This document shows positions 49,511 through 57,899 of a DNA stretch of 64,000 nt, in pieces. This DNA comes from Oscillospiraceae bacterium (GTDB lineage: Bacteria > Bacillota > Clostridia > Oscillospirales > Oscillospiraceae). Within the stretch, counting starts at the first letter, position 1; each line of letters opens with the position of its first letter. The position numbers and the translations under genes were made by a program. The stretch lies in contig SVLH01000003.1 of the NCBI GenBank assembly GCA_015068025.1, positions 1-64,000 on the forward strand. The letters run 5' to 3'. The notes under the pieces are model-generated. The model was given only the letters and a program-made list of their open reading frames with translations. It was not told the DNA's origin and did no database searches.

Positions 49511-52270
49511 TTAGAACTGAGGGATCTTGGCGACGACGCTGGCGCAGCGGGGGCAGAGGTCGTCGGTACCGGCGGCGGTGCTGAACTTCCAGCAGCGGGG
49601 GCACTTGGCGCCCTCGGCGCTCTCCACGGCAACAGCCAGCTCGGTGCCCACGGTGACGGACACCTGGGAGACGATGAGCAGGTCGGCCAGCATGGCGGCA
49701 TCCATCTCGGTCAGGAAGGCGTCGGCGGCGGGCACGGTCAGGGCGATCCTGGCTTCCAGAGCCTTACCGATCTTCTTCTCATTGCGGGCGGTTTCCAGCG
49801 CACCGTTGACGGCGTCGCGGACGGCGATGACGCGGTCCCACTTGGCCATCTCGGCATCGGAGAGGGCATAGTCGGCAAAGACGCCGTTCATGTCGTTGAA
49901 CAGCACGTTGCGTGCATCGTCACCCTCGCGGTGGGTCATGGCCTGCCAGATCTCATCGCCGGTGAAGCACAGGATGGGCGCCATGATCTTGGTCATGGTA
50001 TCCAGAATAAGATACAGGGCGGTCTGGGCGCTGCGGCGCAGAGCGCCGTCGGTCTCCTCGCAGTAGAGGCGATCCTTGATGATGTCCAGATAGAAGTTGG
50101 ACAGCTCGACGACGCAGAAATCGTTGACGGCGTGGGTGATGACGAGGAACTCGTAATCGTTGTAAGCCTCGGCGCACTTCTCGATCAGGGCGTTGAGGCG
50201 GGTGATGGCCCAGCGGTCCAGAGCCTCCATCTCTTCGGGAGCCACCAGATTGTTGGGGTCGAAGCCGTCCAGATTGCCCAGGCAGTAGCGGGCGGTGTTG
50301 CGGAACTTCAGGTAGTTCTGGCTGAGCTGCTTGAAGATGTTGTCGGAGCAGCGGACGTCGGCATGATAGTCGGCGGAAGCGGCCCACAGACGCAGCAGGT
50401 CGGCGCCGTACTTCTCCATGATCTCGGCGGGATCCATGCCGTTGCCCAGAGACTTGTGCATGGCGCGGCCTTCGCCGTCCACGGTCCAGCCGTGGGTCAG
50501 GCACTCACGGAAGGGAGCCTGTGCCTTGCCGGTGGAGCCGACGGCGGTCAGCATGGCGGCCTGGAACCAGCCGCGGTACTGGTCGAGACCCTCGATATAC
50601 ATATCGGCGGGCCAGAAGCCCTGATCGCGCTTCATGGATGCGAAGTGGGAAGAACCGGAGTCAAACCAGCCGTCCAGGGTGTCGGTCTCCTTCTCGAAGC
50701 CTTCGGCCTTACCGCAATGGGGGCAGGTGAAGCCGGCAGGCAGGATCTCGGCGGCTTCTTTGGCGAACCATGCGTTGGAGCCTTCGGCGGCGAACAGGTC
50801 GGAGATGGCGGCGATGGTCTCGTCGGTGACGATGGGCTTGCCGCAGTCCTTGCAGTAGACCACGGGGATGGGCAGACCCCACTTGCGCTGACGGGAGATG
50901 CACCAGTCGGTGCGCTCACGGATCATGGCCTTCATGCGGTCAATGCCCCAGCCGGGCACCCAGCGCACATCGTCGCAGGCGGCGCAGGCGTCATCCTTAA
51001 AGGCGTCGACGGAGCAGAACCACTGGGGGGTGGCACGGAAGATGATGGGGTGCTTGCAGCGCCAGCAGTGAGGATAGCTGTGGACGATATCCTCGGCGGC
51101 AAACAGCGCGCCGGATTCCTTCATATCTGCCAGAATGACAGGGTTGGATTCCTCGGTCTTGAGGCCGGCGTACTTGCCGGCATAGTCGGTGTGGCGGCCC
51201 TGATCGTCCACGGGCACCACCATCTCCATGCCGTAGCGGCGGCAGGTCTGATAGTCGTCCGCACCGAAGCCGGGAGCGGTATGGACGCAGCCAGTACCGG
51301 AGTCCATGGTGACGTAGTCGGCGTTCACCAGACGGCTCGTCTTGGGCAGGAAGGGATGGTCGGCCAGCATGTTCTCGAAGAACTGACCGGGGTGGGTCTC
51401 CACGATCTCGTAGTTCTCCACGCCGCCAACGCCCATGACCTTCTCCACCAGAGCCTCGGCCACGATGTAGATCTCGCCGTTGTCGGTGTTCTTCACCAGA
51501 GCGTAGGAATCCACAGGGTGCAGGGCGATGGCCAGGTTGCCGGGCAGCGTCCAGATGGTGGTGGTCCAGATGACGAAGAACAGCTTGCTCTTGTCATAGG
51601 CGCCCAGCTTGCCGCAGTCGTCGTTCATGGGGAACTTGACGTAAACGGTGGTGCAGGGATCGTCTTTATACTCGATCTCGGCTTCTGCCAGAGCGGTCTC
51701 GTCGTGGGCGCACCAGTACACGGGCTTGAGGCCCTTGTAGATGTAGCCCTTCTTGTACATCTCACCGAAGACCTTGACTTCCTCCGCCTCGAAGGAGGGG
51801 TTCATGGTCAGGTAGGGATGCTCCCAGTCGCCGATGACGCCCATGCGCTGGAAACCCTTCATCTGAATATCCACATACTTCTGGGCGTAGGCATGGCAGG
51901 CGGAGCGGAATTCGGGCACGCTCATGGCCTTGTGGTTGAGCTTCTGCTCCTTGATGATGGCAGACTCGATGGGCATACCGTGGTTATCCCAGCCGGGGAT
52001 GTAGGGGGTATAGTGGCCGCGCATGGCGTAGGAACGAACAATGATGTCCTTGAGGCTCTTGTTCATGGCGTGACCCATGTGGGGGTTGCCGTTGGAAAAC
52101 GGAGGGCCGTCGTGCAGAGAGAAGCGGGGCTTGCCCTCGTTCTTCTTGAGCAGCTCGTTGTAGATGTCCATTTCCTGCCAGCGAGCCAGCATCTCCGGCT
52201 CACGCTTGGGCAGGCCTGCTCGCATGGGGAATTCGGTCTGCGGCAGATTGATGGTCTGATTATAGTCCAT
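49511..52270 (-). CDS. ileS: Isoleucyl-tRNA synthetase
   Basis: 919 residues, standard length. The HIGH motif is GNPHMGHAMNKSLKD. The large CP1 editing domain is present (about 190-400, with GTGCVHTAPGFGADDY), and a zinc-finger end has KCPRCWKF and DLCPRC. The second signature, normally KMSKS, reads AMHKSLGNGMDP. The enzyme charges tRNA-Ile in the cytoplasm. It is the second gene behind an Ile T-box leader, 23 bases after the DUF2726 gene. Confidence 0.97.
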   Translation of the reverse strand: MDYNQTINLPQTEFPMRAGLPKREPEMLARWQEMDIYNELLKKNEGKPRFSLHDGPPFSNGNPHMGHAMNKSLKDIIVRSYAMRGHYTPYIPGWDNHGMPIESAIIKEQKLNHKAMSVPEFRSACHAYAQKYVDIQMKGFQRMGVIGDWEHPYLTMNPSFEAEEVKVFGEMYKKGYIYKGLKPVYWCAHDETALAEAEIEYKDDPCTTVYVKFPMNDDCGKLGAYDKSKLFFVIWTTTIWTLPGNLAIALHPVDSYALVKNTDNGEIYIVAEALVEKVMGVGGVENYEIVETHPGQFFENMLADHPFLPKTSRLVNADYVTMDSGTGCVHTAPGFGADDYQTCRRYGMEMVVPVDDQGRHTDYAGKYAGLKTEESNPVILADMKESGALFAAEDIVHSYPHCWRCKHPIIFRATPQWFCSVDAFKDDACAACDDVRWVPGWGIDRMKAMIRERTDWCISRQRKWGLPIPVVYCKDCGKPIVTDETIAAISDLFAAEGSNAWFAKEAAEILPAGFTCPHCGKAEGFEKETDTLDGWFDSGSSHFASMKRDQGFWPADMYIEGLDQYRGWFQAAMLTAVGSTGKAQAPFRECLTHGWTVDGEGRAMHKSLGNGMDPAEIMEKYGADLLRLWAASADYHADVRCSDNIFKQLSQNYLKFRNTARYCLGNLDGFDPNNLVAPEEMEALDRWAITRLNALIEKCAEAYNDYEFLVITHAVNDFCVVELSNFYLDIIKDRLYCEETDGALRRSAQTALYLILDTMTKIMAPILCFTGDEIWQAMTHREGDDARNVLFNDMNGVFADYALSDAEMAKWDRVIAVRDAVNGALETARNEKKIGKALEARIALTVPAADAFLTEMDAAMLADLLIVSQVSVTVGTELAVAVESAEGAKCPRCWKFSTAAGTDDLCPRCASVVAKIPQF

Positions 52271-52293
52271 AATTTACACTCCTAACAATTTAT

Positions 52294-52830
52294 TTAACTT
52301 TCAATAAATTTTAAAATCTCTTCTTCTGAAACTTCTTTTGTCCGAAACACTTTATATCCGCACAAAGTCAACACTTTGTCGACAAACTCATCTCGCTCAG
52401 CCCGTTCTTTGTTCTGGTGACTGTTATCATCCAGCTCGATCACATACCGCGCAACCAAGTTGCTTTTCGCCAGAACAAAATCCACATGCTTTGCCTGAAT
52501 TCTGTAAAGATTGCTCTTATATTTCGGATGGTTTCGAATAGGCTCTACCAAATCAAACAAGCGCACTTTCGCAAACACAATCAAATCATGTTTTTTTGCA
52601 ATTTCATTCAACTTGTAATACGCGCGTTTCTCATTCTGCGAGAACATCCATTTGGATTGATATGCGCCTTCAACCAAAACATCTTCTTTAAGCGCATCGT
52701 CAGGCGCGCACTCATTGTCCACAGCCTGTTTATTTGCCGTTTTCGGCTTTTGGCCACCTGCTCCCCCGCCTGTTCTCAATTTTACAAGTGCAAAAAAAAC
52801 AAACGCCAAAATCAATACCCAAACAAACAT
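52294..52830 (-). CDS. DUF2726 membrane-anchored nuclease-like protein
   Basis: 178 residues. A single N-terminal helix FVWVLILAFVFFALVKL anchors it. After a linker comes a DUF2726 domain (about 60-178): HVDFVLAKSNLVARYVIELD, then DDNSHQNKERAERDEFVDKV and LCGYKVFRTK, the core of a restriction-endonuclease-like (PD-D/ExK) fold, with Asp and Glu at the expected spots. Biochemical role unknown. The ATG at 52830 has AAAGGAG. It lies between the Ile T-box terminator and ileS, so it should be induced by isoleucine starvation along with ileS. AT-richer than ileS. Confidence 0.85.
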   Translation of the reverse strand: MFVWVLILAFVFFALVKLRTGGGAGGQKPKTANKQAVDNECAPDDALKEDVLVEGAYQSKWMFSQNEKRAYYKLNEIAKKHDLIVFAKVRLFDLVEPIRNHPKYKSNLYRIQAKHVDFVLAKSNLVARYVIELDDNSHQNKERAERDEFVDKVLTLCGYKVFRTKEVSEEEILKFIES

Positions 52831-52844
52831 TGTAGCGCTCCTTT

Positions 52845-53137
52845 CGCAAAACAAAAAACGCTTCATCTCTTTTTCAAGAGACAAAGCGTTGTGAAAACAC
52901 TCTGCGGTACCACTCTCGGTTGCCGTCCCCTTGCGGAAACGACCGCTTATCGCCTGCGATCACAGGCCGATGCTGTAACGGGCATCAACCGTCCAAACCT
53001 ACTCGCGTCGTCTTTCAGCCGGAGGCTCCAAGGTGATTTTCACGCTCCGTTTCTCTCCGTCTTACACCGACCGACGGCTCTCTTCGCAGAAACCAAAGGG
53101 TTACTCGTCCTTATCTACACCAAACATATTCAATTAC
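52845..53137 (-). ncRNA. Isoleucine T-box leader
   Basis: Minus strand. A promoter TTGACA (53166-53171), 16 bases, TATGAT (53144-53149) starts it. Stem I runs from about 53110, with GTGAAAATCACC (about 53033-53044) presenting AUC as the specifier codon. The T-box GAGTGGTACCGCAGAG lies around 52899-52914. The terminator AACGCTTTGTCTCTT/AAGAGATGAAGCGTT with a following T run is at about 52850-52890. Binding of uncharged tRNA-Ile should open transcription of the DUF2726 gene and ileS. Confidence 0.92.
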
Positions 53138-53143
53138 CGCACT

Positions 53144-53171
53144 ATCATATCATGTTTTTGCCGTTTGTCAA
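53144..53171 (-). promoter_or_regulatory. Promoter of the T-box transcript
   Basis: TTGACA (53166-53171) and TATGAT (53144-53149) on the minus strand, 16 bases apart. Confidence 0.7.
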
Positions 53172-53267
53172 CGGATATCCGTTGCATTTTGCGGCTTTTT
53201 CCGCCTTTTTGCCCACCGATCACCCCTCCGCTGCCCGCAGATCCGCACTTTTCCGCCCGCAAAAAGC

Positions 53268-53296
53268 AGAAGCCGACCCTTTCGGGTCGGCTCTGA
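53268..53296 (-). terminator. Terminator of the 56-residue gene
   Basis: AGCCGACCC/GGGTCGGCT stem followed on the minus strand by T-rich sequence. Confidence 0.75.
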
Positions 53297-53299
53297 CTG

Positions 53300-53470
53300 T
53301 TACTGATAGCGGTACTGCCGTCCTGTGTACTGATCCACGCAGGCAAGGAACATCTCCTTGCTGCGAAATTCCATCAGCTGGCAGCCTTCCTCCTCGTGGA
53401 AGGACACGATGCGGCGGGCATTGTCCACCCACACGCGGAACACCTGATCGTTACATACGGTCTTTTCCAT
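53300..53470 (-). CDS. 56-residue conserved-looking hypothetical protein
   Basis: A small protein starting MEKTVCNDQVFRVWVDNARR and ending VDQYTGRQYRYQ; it contains SFHEEEGCQLMEFRSKEMF. It looks like a single small beta/alpha domain and has two Cys. The ATG at 53470 has AAAGGAG nine bases upstream, and a terminator follows at once, so it is a real short gene. I do not recognise the family. It stands between the amidase gene and the T-box promoter. Confidence 0.7.
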   Translation of the reverse strand: MEKTVCNDQVFRVWVDNARRIVSFHEEEGCQLMEFRSKEMFLACVDQYTGRQYRYQ

Positions 53471-53567
53471 GAGCGAAAGGCTCCTTTCTGTTGAATGGGG
53501 TCTGCTTATTAGACGGCGTCCGGGTCGGTTTTGTTGCAGGAAATCCCAAAAATTTTCGGAACGGCTT

Positions 53568-54221
53568 TTACTTCTCCTCTTGTGCGGCCACACCCGCCGC
53601 CACATCCGCGCGAAACGCATCCCACGCCTGCGGCTGCTCCACATAGTACAGCGGACAGCGCTTGCCGGTAACGTCGTAATGGCGGATGACGTCCTCCGCC
53701 GGATCCAGCGCAAACTGTCGGCACAGCCACGCCGTCAGCTCCACGGTCCGCGCATAGGTCACAGGGGAAAAGATGCCCGTTTCATCGTTGTGGCAAACCT
53801 CAACGGCCACCGTGTCGCCGTTGCGGCCGTTGGAGGCGTAGGCGATCTCCGTCAGAGGAATGCACTGAACCACCTCCCCCTCCAGCCCTACGATGAAGTG
53901 GCTGCTGGCGTAGGTCTTGTTCCTCCCCAGCGCCAGAGATGCGAAATAATTGCGGTTTGCCTGCGCCGAGGTGCCGGGGTTGCCTACATAATGGATAACG
54001 ACACCTTTAATGTTCCTCAAGGTGCTGCCAGAGCGGGAATATCGGTTTTTCGGCAGGAAATCCGCCGTCACATAGTCCGGCACGGCCACGCCCGCCGCTT
54101 CCGCCCCCGCCCCACCTGCAAGGCGGAGCACCAGCAGCACACTGTTGGCCAGCACCAGCGCGGCCAGAATGCATAACAGCACGAATTGAGGCCGGAGCCG
54201 CCGTCTTTTGTGTCCTTCCAT
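53568..54221 (-). CDS. N-acetylmuramoyl-L-alanine amidase (amidase_2 type)
   Basis: 217 residues. There is one N-terminal membrane anchor (about 12-35) and an extracytoplasmic amidase_2/PGRP domain. KGVVIHYVGNPGTSAQANRN has the first zinc His, SSHFIVGLEGEVVQCIPLTE the central sheet, and VIRHYDVTGKRCPLYYVEQP the second zinc His and the following Cys ligand. It cuts the amide bond between MurNAc and the stem peptide. It ends the run GntR-ABC-amidase; the gap to the permease gene is only three bases, so it is probably in that operon. Confidence 0.93.
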   Translation of the reverse strand: MEGHKRRRLRPQFVLLCILAALVLANSVLLVLRLAGGAGAEAAGVAVPDYVTADFLPKNRYSRSGSTLRNIKGVVIHYVGNPGTSAQANRNYFASLALGRNKTYASSHFIVGLEGEVVQCIPLTEIAYASNGRNGDTVAVEVCHNDETGIFSPVTYARTVELTAWLCRQFALDPAEDVIRHYDVTGKRCPLYYVEQPQAWDAFRADVAAGVAAQEEK

Positions 54222-54224
54222 GGC

Positions 54225-56363
54225 TCAGCCGCCGGTGACATAGACCGCCGTGGGGCCGTCGGCGCCGCCGATGATGCCCACGGAGGACTCGCTCACAGCG
54301 CCGGCGATGATGTCCTCCACAGTGGGAGCGGAATTTGGGTTCGGGGTGACGTCCTCCGTTGAGGGAATGGGGCGGGGCACATAGGAGGCGCTGTCGTACA
54401 CATCCTCATAGGCGATGCCGAACTTCTCCTCCCAGAGCTTGATCTCCTCCATTTTCAGCAGTTCCTCGTCGGTGTACTGCTCGGGATAGAGCTGCTGGTA
54501 GGTTACCAGCTGATCCGGTGTCACCAGCCCCAGCGCCAGCAGCGCATCCACGGTGTGTGTCATCCCGGGGCGGATGTTGATATCCAGATAATCGTGCAGG
54601 GTGAAGTCCGCGCCAGCTTCCGTATATTCTTTCTTCACGAATTCCAGAGAAAGGCTTACGGCGTATTCCGCGGCGTTGCTGCGGTCAAACCAGTTATAGG
54701 TGCCCCAGGTGCCCGCCTTGGCGTCCAGACACACGGCCTCCCAGATGGCACGAGCCTCCCGGTCGCTGAGTGAGAACGCCTCCTGCTTCTTTTCCACATA
54801 CAGGTTTCCGCTCTCCACGACATAGCCGCTGCCGCCGCCATGGAGGCGCTTGGTCTTCATCTCGGCACTGTTCACAAGGCGATCCAGCACGAAATCGTAG
54901 GTGCCGGGCGTTTCCATGCGCTCCGGCGTCACCACCAGAGAATAGCGGCGGGAGAGTGTCGTTCCGTTCCGCAGATTGTAGGTAAGGCGGACGGTGGTGG
55001 TCGTGACAGAGCTTCCGTTACGCCCCCGCTCGTCATAGGCCCGGGCGGCGTAGTCCGCATCCTGCGCGATAGCCAGATGTGCGGCACGCACCTGCTCCAG
55101 CAGTGCATCCTCCTCGCCGGGATAGAAGGTGTAGTTGTTGCCGGCGGCGTAGAAGGTGACGCTCTTCACCTCCCGGATCTTCGGCACGCGTTCCTCTACG
55201 CCCAGCAGGTCGAAGTGCAGCACGCAGCAAACTGCCGCGGCAAACACGGCCGTAGCCGCCAGGCCCTTCAGGCTGCCCCGGAATACCCGCAGGGATTTTG
55301 CCAGCAGCATACTGGCAGTGTAATAGCCGATGGCGCCGGAGATCAGCATGCACACAGCCATAGGGAAAGCCTCGTAATACTTGCCGTACTGGAAGTTCCG
55401 CCAGAATATCTCATACAGGGCAATGCCGCCCAGCATGGCGCTGCAGACGGTAACGCCCCAGCGGAATACGGGTTTCATCCAGCGAACCGACACCACATCG
55501 CCGGCGCTCTCGCTGCGGCGGCGGCTGTACAGCAGCCACGCCGCGCCCAGCAGCGCCAGGCCTGCCAGCGCATAGACCGCGATGAGCCAGCCGTTTTCCA
55601 GCGTGACGGCAGAGATCTCGCTCCTCCAGTAGCCGCCGAGGCGGTGGCTGGAGTCTTCTATGAACCGCTCGGTATACTCACTATGGGTGCTGACATGCCG
55701 CATCAGGTACACCGTGGGGGATAGAAACTCCGCCGTGCCGGTATAGCTGCCGGATACGCCGAACAGGAAGCCCTGCGCAAACAGGCACACCAGCGCGTCC
55801 AGCGCAACCGCCAGGAAGTGGAAGACGAAGTACAGCACCGGCATGGCAAAAAGATTGCCGGTGACGAAGGCCACCGCCGTGGCAGAGGCAAAGTAGAACA
55901 AGCTCTCGCCGACGACTGCCAGAATGGTCACAAGGATGCCCACCGGCTCAAAGCCGCCGAAGCAGGAAAAGATCAGGATGGCAAGGCCGCCGGTGATGAC
56001 ATAGGGGATGAGCATCATGGCCATGCCGGAGAGGAAGTTCGTGACAAACAGTCCCTCACGGCGGATGGGCAGGGTGTGCATCAGTCCCACGCCGCGGGGG
56101 TTGAACAAATAGCTCCACACCGCAACGGCCACCAGAATGGCGTAGATCAGAGAAACGATGGGCACGCCGTAGGCCACGATGCCGTAATAGATCTCCGTGG
56201 CCGACAGCGGTTTCATCCAGCTGTCATTGTAGCGCAGCAGCTGCGTCAGTGCCGCCAGCGGAAACAGTGCGCCGATGAAAGAAGGCGCGGCCCACAGCGG
56301 CCAGAACCGGGTCAGATTCTTACGAAACAGCGTTGCATTAAAGAACGATCTCTTTGACAGCAT
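54225..56363 (-). CDS. ABC-2 type permease with C-terminal IIGGADGPT tag
   Basis: 712 residues. Six helices lie in the first 250 residues and several more at about 265-400, and a large extracytoplasmic domain spans about 410-640. The ATP-binding partner is encoded just upstream and overlaps by 26 bases. The ATG at 56363 has GGGAGGTG. It belongs to YtrC/D-like permeases of GntR-regulated ABC systems that respond to envelope stress. The final residues read SSVGIIGGADGPTAVYVTGG, a motif otherwise known to me from the beta subunit of Na+-translocating decarboxylases. Confidence 0.88.
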   Translation of the reverse strand: MLSKRSFFNATLFRKNLTRFWPLWAAPSFIGALFPLAALTQLLRYNDSWMKPLSATEIYYGIVAYGVPIVSLIYAILVAVAVWSYLFNPRGVGLMHTLPIRREGLFVTNFLSGMAMMLIPYVITGGLAILIFSCFGGFEPVGILVTILAVVGESLFYFASATAVAFVTGNLFAMPVLYFVFHFLAVALDALVCLFAQGFLFGVSGSYTGTAEFLSPTVYLMRHVSTHSEYTERFIEDSSHRLGGYWRSEISAVTLENGWLIAVYALAGLALLGAAWLLYSRRRSESAGDVVSVRWMKPVFRWGVTVCSAMLGGIALYEIFWRNFQYGKYYEAFPMAVCMLISGAIGYYTASMLLAKSLRVFRGSLKGLAATAVFAAAVCCVLHFDLLGVEERVPKIREVKSVTFYAAGNNYTFYPGEEDALLEQVRAAHLAIAQDADYAARAYDERGRNGSSVTTTTVRLTYNLRNGTTLSRRYSLVVTPERMETPGTYDFVLDRLVNSAEMKTKRLHGGGSGYVVESGNLYVEKKQEAFSLSDREARAIWEAVCLDAKAGTWGTYNWFDRSNAAEYAVSLSLEFVKKEYTEAGADFTLHDYLDINIRPGMTHTVDALLALGLVTPDQLVTYQQLYPEQYTDEELLKMEEIKLWEEKFGIAYEDVYDSASYVPRPIPSTEDVTPNPNSAPTVEDIIAGAVSESSVGIIGGADGPTAVYVTGG

Positions 56364-57234
56364 AGTCCACACCTCCCAGTTCATAGATAAAGATCTCCTC
56401 CAGCGTCAGAGGAATGGCATCCACCAGCAGCGGCGCATAGGGCGCAAGCCGTGCCGTGGCCTCCTCGGCACCTGCGCGCAGGATGATGGTATGCACCCGG
56501 CCGATACGGGACGTATGCAGAGCGCCCAACTCGGCAGGGACTTCCTCCATGCCCTCGCCAAACACCACCTGCAGCTTCACCATGTTGTCCTGCAGCTGCA
56601 CAAGACTGCGTTCCAGCAGCACCTTGCCGTGTTCCATAATGCCTACATGGTCGCAGACATCCTCCAGCTCCCGGAGGTTGTGGGAGGAGACCAGCACCGT
56701 GGTGCCCCGCTCTGCCACATCGCCCATCATCAAGCTCCAGATCTGGCGGCGCATCACGGGGTCGAGACCGTCCACCGGCTCGTCGAGGATCAGATAGTCC
56801 GGCATGCAGGAAAGCGCCAGCCAGAAGGCCACCTGCTTCTGCATACCCTTGGACAGGCGGCGGATGGCGCGCTTTTCGTCAATGGGAAAGACGTTCTTCA
56901 GCTTTTCGTAGCGCTCTGTGGAAAAGCTGGGGTAAACACCTTTATAAAACCGCATCATGTCCGGGACATTGGCCTGATTAAAATAGTACCAGTCATCGGG
57001 AATGGCCGCAATGCGCGCCTTCAGCGCCGCGTTTTCCCAGATGTCCTGTCCGTCCACGGTGATGACGCCCTCATCCTGCCGGTAAATGCCCGTCAGGTGG
57101 CGGATCAGCGTGGACTTGCCGGCGCCGTTGGGGCCAACTAAACCATATACGCTGCCGGTGGGAACGGTCAGCGTGGCGCCGTCCAGCGCCGCAAAGCCGT
57201 CAAAGGTCTTGACGACGTTTTTTACTTCGATCAT
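56338..57234 (-). CDS. ABC transporter ATP-binding protein (YtrB-like)
   Basis: 298 residues. Walker A is GLVGPNGAGKSTLIRHLTG, the signature is RRLSKGMQKQVAFWLALS, Walker B is YLILDEPVDGLDPVM, and the switch His is in VLVSSHNLRELEDV. The C-terminal 90 residues are a YtrB-like regulatory part. It powers the permease encoded after it. It overlaps the GntR gene by four bases (ATGA) and its 3' end overlaps the permease start, so the three are translationally coupled. GGAGG is seven bases from the ATG. Confidence 0.93.
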   Translation of the reverse strand: MIEVKNVVKTFDGFAALDGATLTVPTGSVYGLVGPNGAGKSTLIRHLTGIYRQDEGVITVDGQDIWENAALKARIAAIPDDWYYFNQANVPDMMRFYKGVYPSFSTERYEKLKNVFPIDEKRAIRRLSKGMQKQVAFWLALSCMPDYLILDEPVDGLDPVMRRQIWSLMMGDVAERGTTVLVSSHNLRELEDVCDHVGIMEHGKVLLERSLVQLQDNMVKLQVVFGEGMEEVPAELGALHTSRIGRVHTIILRAGAEEATARLAPYAPLLVDAIPLTLEEIFIYELGGVDYAVKEIVL

Positions 57235-57626
57235 ACAGGTTCCTCCTCTCCTGTTCCCTTGGAGAAACTTGCGGGGCACTCCTTCACCAGCGCCGCCAGT
57301 TCCTCCTCGTCCACACCCAGATACCGCAGCTCCGCTGCCAGTTCCCGGATCTTCTCCACCAGTTCCCGCTTGCGGCTCTCGCCTCCGTCCACCACGGCGG
57401 CGGCAAAGCTGCCCTTGCCGGGGATGGAGTAGATAAAGCCCTCATTTTCCAGCTCGTTATACGCCCGCTGGATGGTGTTGGGATTGATGGAAAGCTGCTG
57501 CGCCAGCGCACGGACCGAGGGAAGCTTCTCATCCGGCGACATGGCGCCGCTGACGATCAGCTTTTTCAGTCCGTCGCGGATCTGCTCATAGATCGGGCGG
57601 GAATCCCGATAATTCAGCGTGAGCAT
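57231..57626 (-). CDS. GntR-family (YtrA-type) regulator
   Basis: 131 residues. A winged-helix domain occupies 1-75 (RPIYEQIRDGLKKLIVSGAM, LPSVRALAQQLSINPNTIQR, GFIYSIPGKGSF), followed by the short helical tail of the YtrA subfamily. Such repressors control the ABC operon they lead. The ATG at 57626 is preceded by AGGAGGTGA, the end of the microprotein gene upstream. Its probable operator is at 57853-57870. Confidence 0.92.
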   Translation of the reverse strand: MLTLNYRDSRPIYEQIRDGLKKLIVSGAMSPDEKLPSVRALAQQLSINPNTIQRAYNELENEGFIYSIPGKGSFAAAVVDGGESRKRELVEKIRELAAELRYLGVDEEELAALVKECPASFSKGTGEEEPV

Positions 57627-57630
57627 CCCC

Positions 57631-57732
57631 TCACCTCCTGCTTAAAAAAATCACCAGCGCCACAAGACCGGTCACGGCGGCCGCCACCGCCACACCCAGC
57701 GCGATCAATCTCACCATAGGAACGCGAACCAT
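57631..57732 (-). CDS. 33-residue single-span microprotein B
   Basis: MVRVPMVRLIALG starts it; a hydrophobic stretch of about 22 residues rich in Ala and Val follows, and it ends FLSRR. It is one transmembrane span with positive ends. The last codons AGC AGG AGG TGA also form the ribosome-binding site of the GntR gene (starting four bases beyond the stop). AGGAGGTGACGAA precedes its ATG. It is too short for ordinary gene finding. Function unknown; probably in the membrane, perhaps bound to the ABC permease. Confidence 0.7.
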   Translation of the reverse strand: MVRVPMVRLIALGVAVAAAVTGLVALVIFLSRR

Positions 57733-57736
57733 TTCG

Positions 57737-57823
57737 TCACCTCCTGCTCAAAAAGAATACCAACAGTGCAAATACTGTAAACAAAACGACGCCGCCGATC
57801 AGCGCCAGAGGAACTATCGCCAT
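57737..57823 (-). CDS. 28-residue single-span microprotein A
   Basis: MAIVPLALIGGVVL starts it; the rest is hydrophobic to VFFLSRR. As in the next microprotein, the Ser-Arg-Arg-stop codons AGC AGG AGG TGA supply the ribosome site of the following gene (four bases beyond the stop). GGGAGGTGACCTGT precedes the ATG at 57823. It is the first gene of the GntR-ABC operon. The two microproteins share layout and the FLSRR end, suggesting duplication. Confidence 0.7.
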   Translation of the reverse strand: MAIVPLALIGGVVLFTVFALLVFFLSRR

Positions 57824-57843
57824 ACAGGTCACCTCCCGTGTCA

Positions 57844-57899
57844 AACTGTATCAACTGTATTAGTACAGTTAGGCTATCACGGCGAGGAACCGCTGTCAA
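57844..57899 (-). promoter_or_regulatory. Promoter and GntR operator of the microprotein-ABC operon
   Basis: The inverted repeat AACTGTA-TTAG-TACAGTT (57853-57870), with an extra half site AACTGTA at 57844-57850, overlaps the start region. On the minus strand TTGACA (57894-57899) and TAGCCT are 17 bases apart just upstream. The spacing and TGTA/TACA arms fit a YtrA-type GntR operator. Confidence 0.7.
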
